Of a stretch of 64,000 nucleotides of DNA, positions 63,410 to 64,000 are shown one piece after another (positions within the stretch are counted from its first letter, which is position 1; each line of letters begins with the position of its first letter). The notes beneath the pieces are model-generated. The model was not told the origin of the DNA. It saw nothing but the letters and a program-made list of their open reading frames with translations, and ran no database searches. The position numbers and the translations under genes are program-made. Source of the DNA: Chlorokybus atmophyticus. Lineage: Eukaryota; Streptophyta; Chlorokybophyceae; Chlorokybales; Chlorokybaceae. The stretch spans positions 312,485-376,484 of the forward strand of contig RHPI01001965.1 in NCBI GenBank assembly GCA_009103225.1, written 5' to 3'.

Positions 63410-64000
63410 GAGGTGTGGTTATTAGCTGTCGTCCAGATGGGCGGCTCGTCCACGCCCACGGCCAGACGCACGCCGCCGTACAACGCGTACACTATGGCTG
63501 CAAAAGAAAAGGTGATGTTGAGGTTTGGTTTCCAAAGTGATCAATAGGGTGCAGGGTTGGTGGTAAACAATAGGCAATGTTGGGTTGATACCTGTGAAAA
63601 GGTTGCGCAATACTCGCTGCCAGATCGCAGTGCCGCTCAGCACGTACAGGATGTAACCCTGCACATGACCCAATTGGTGCATGATCAACGGATTAAAGCA
63701 ATCAACACACGCACCTGCGCACATCAACATGCTATATACGCACATTCTCGCGCACACGCTCGTGCGTGCGCATGTGTGCATGTGCGTGTGTATGTGCGTG
63801 TTGTCCGCACACACGCACAGTCACATGCGTGCGCATGTGCGCACGCACGCACTCGCACTTGCACGCGCTCGCAATCACCCACCCACCTTTGCATCCATGA
63901 AGCCATCCAGCCACGTGGGTCCCTGTGCTCTCTTGACCACCTCCCTACCATTCTCCCGCGTCGGGTACCAGAAGCGCACGAGGGGGGCACCGCTGGCAGG
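61453..64000 (-). CDS. PAF-acetylhydrolase-like alpha/beta hydrolase, 5' part outside the window
   Basis: PAF acetylhydrolases (plasma/type II family) are phospholipases A2 that cleave short or oxidised sn-2 acyl chains. Exons in order (minus strand) are 64000-63887, 63662-63594, about 63499-63270, about 63008-62800, about 62670-62562, 62487 to about 62323, and further ones to the stop at 61453. The oxyanion strand is VIVLSHGLGANR and the nucleophile elbow is GHSFGAAT. The acid is in ALDTWWYPI and the catalytic His in GTAHQNQSD. EHQDGSA and RGSLDAEEAWGVM are further family blocks. So the triad is complete. A run of 11 Gln sits just before the oxyanion strand. One intron (62561-62488) has a GC donor. 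The start codon and any targeting leader lie beyond position 64000. The tail is acidic and Lys/Glu-rich. Confidence 0.87.
63378..63409. repeat. (GTT)n trinucleotide run coding polyglutamine
   Basis: About 10-11 GTT units on the plus strand read as CAA codons in the lipase gene. It is a length-variable microsatellite inside an exon. Confidence 0.9.

Overview
The window is nuclear DNA of a photosynthetic eukaryote, most likely a flagellated green alga (Viridiplantae). Genes are split by short spliceosomal introns (about 40-450 nt, mostly GT-AG). Two products carry plastid-type leaders (a fatty acid photodecarboxylase and a ClpB chaperone). An ABC1-kinase/beta-lactamase fusion of the plant and green-algal type is present. 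A kinesin-9 motor, a family tied to motile cilia, suggests flagella. No species name can be assigned from the sequence alone.

Layout. 1-1.8 kb: no firm gene. 1.8-6.2 kb (+): a many-exon coiled-coil protein. 6.4-8.1 kb (-): a probably plastid-targeted proline-rich protein. 8.9-12.4 kb (-): a complete fatty acid photodecarboxylase (FAP) in 8 exons. 13-21 kb: a transposon island with a broken Ty3/gypsy element (gag zinc knuckles and integrase kept, protease/RT/RNase H missing), a second gag-like fragment, and a 335-bp repeat on both sides. 21-23 kb: AT-rich, then CA/TG-rich, without genes. 23.7-24.6 kb (+): a BTB/POZ protein. 27.2-29.0 kb (-): an R3H-SUZ RNA-binding protein. 29.8-31.5 kb (+): an unrecognised protein divergent from it. 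32.0-37.1 kb (-): the ABC1K/beta-lactamase fusion. 37.3-45.3 kb: an accessory, repeat-rich stretch with a 280-bp TA-flanked MITE, a 105-bp near-perfect hairpin, a roughly 258-bp tandem repeat, a pair of direct repeats and a 0.77-kb array of a 12-bp unit ending in an assembly N. 45.4-47.5 kb (+): cyclin L. 50.1-50.5 kb (+): a small one-pass membrane protein. 51.2-55.7 kb (-): kinesin-9. 56.4-60.3 kb (+): ClpB, divergent from the kinesin with a heat-shock-element-like site between them. 61.5-64.0 kb (-): a PAF-acetylhydrolase-like lipase that runs off the right edge.

The genes are ordinary, unlinked nuclear housekeeping genes and there is no operon logic. Several are thematically linked to plastid or lipid metabolism (FAP, ABC1K, PAF-AH-like lipase), to RNA metabolism (cyclin L, R3H-SUZ), to proteostasis (ClpB) and to cilia (kinesin-9). 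Exon boundaries were derived by hand from splice consensus, reading phase and family alignment from memory. Boundaries inside the eight best genes keep phase throughout where checked. I did not find a clear candidate for a wholly new biological system. The strongest leads are the FAP with a natural Ala at the chain-selectivity position, two phase-supported GC-AG introns, the deleted Ty3/gypsy element, the MITE, and a scatter of short perfect hairpins, several of them inside introns.
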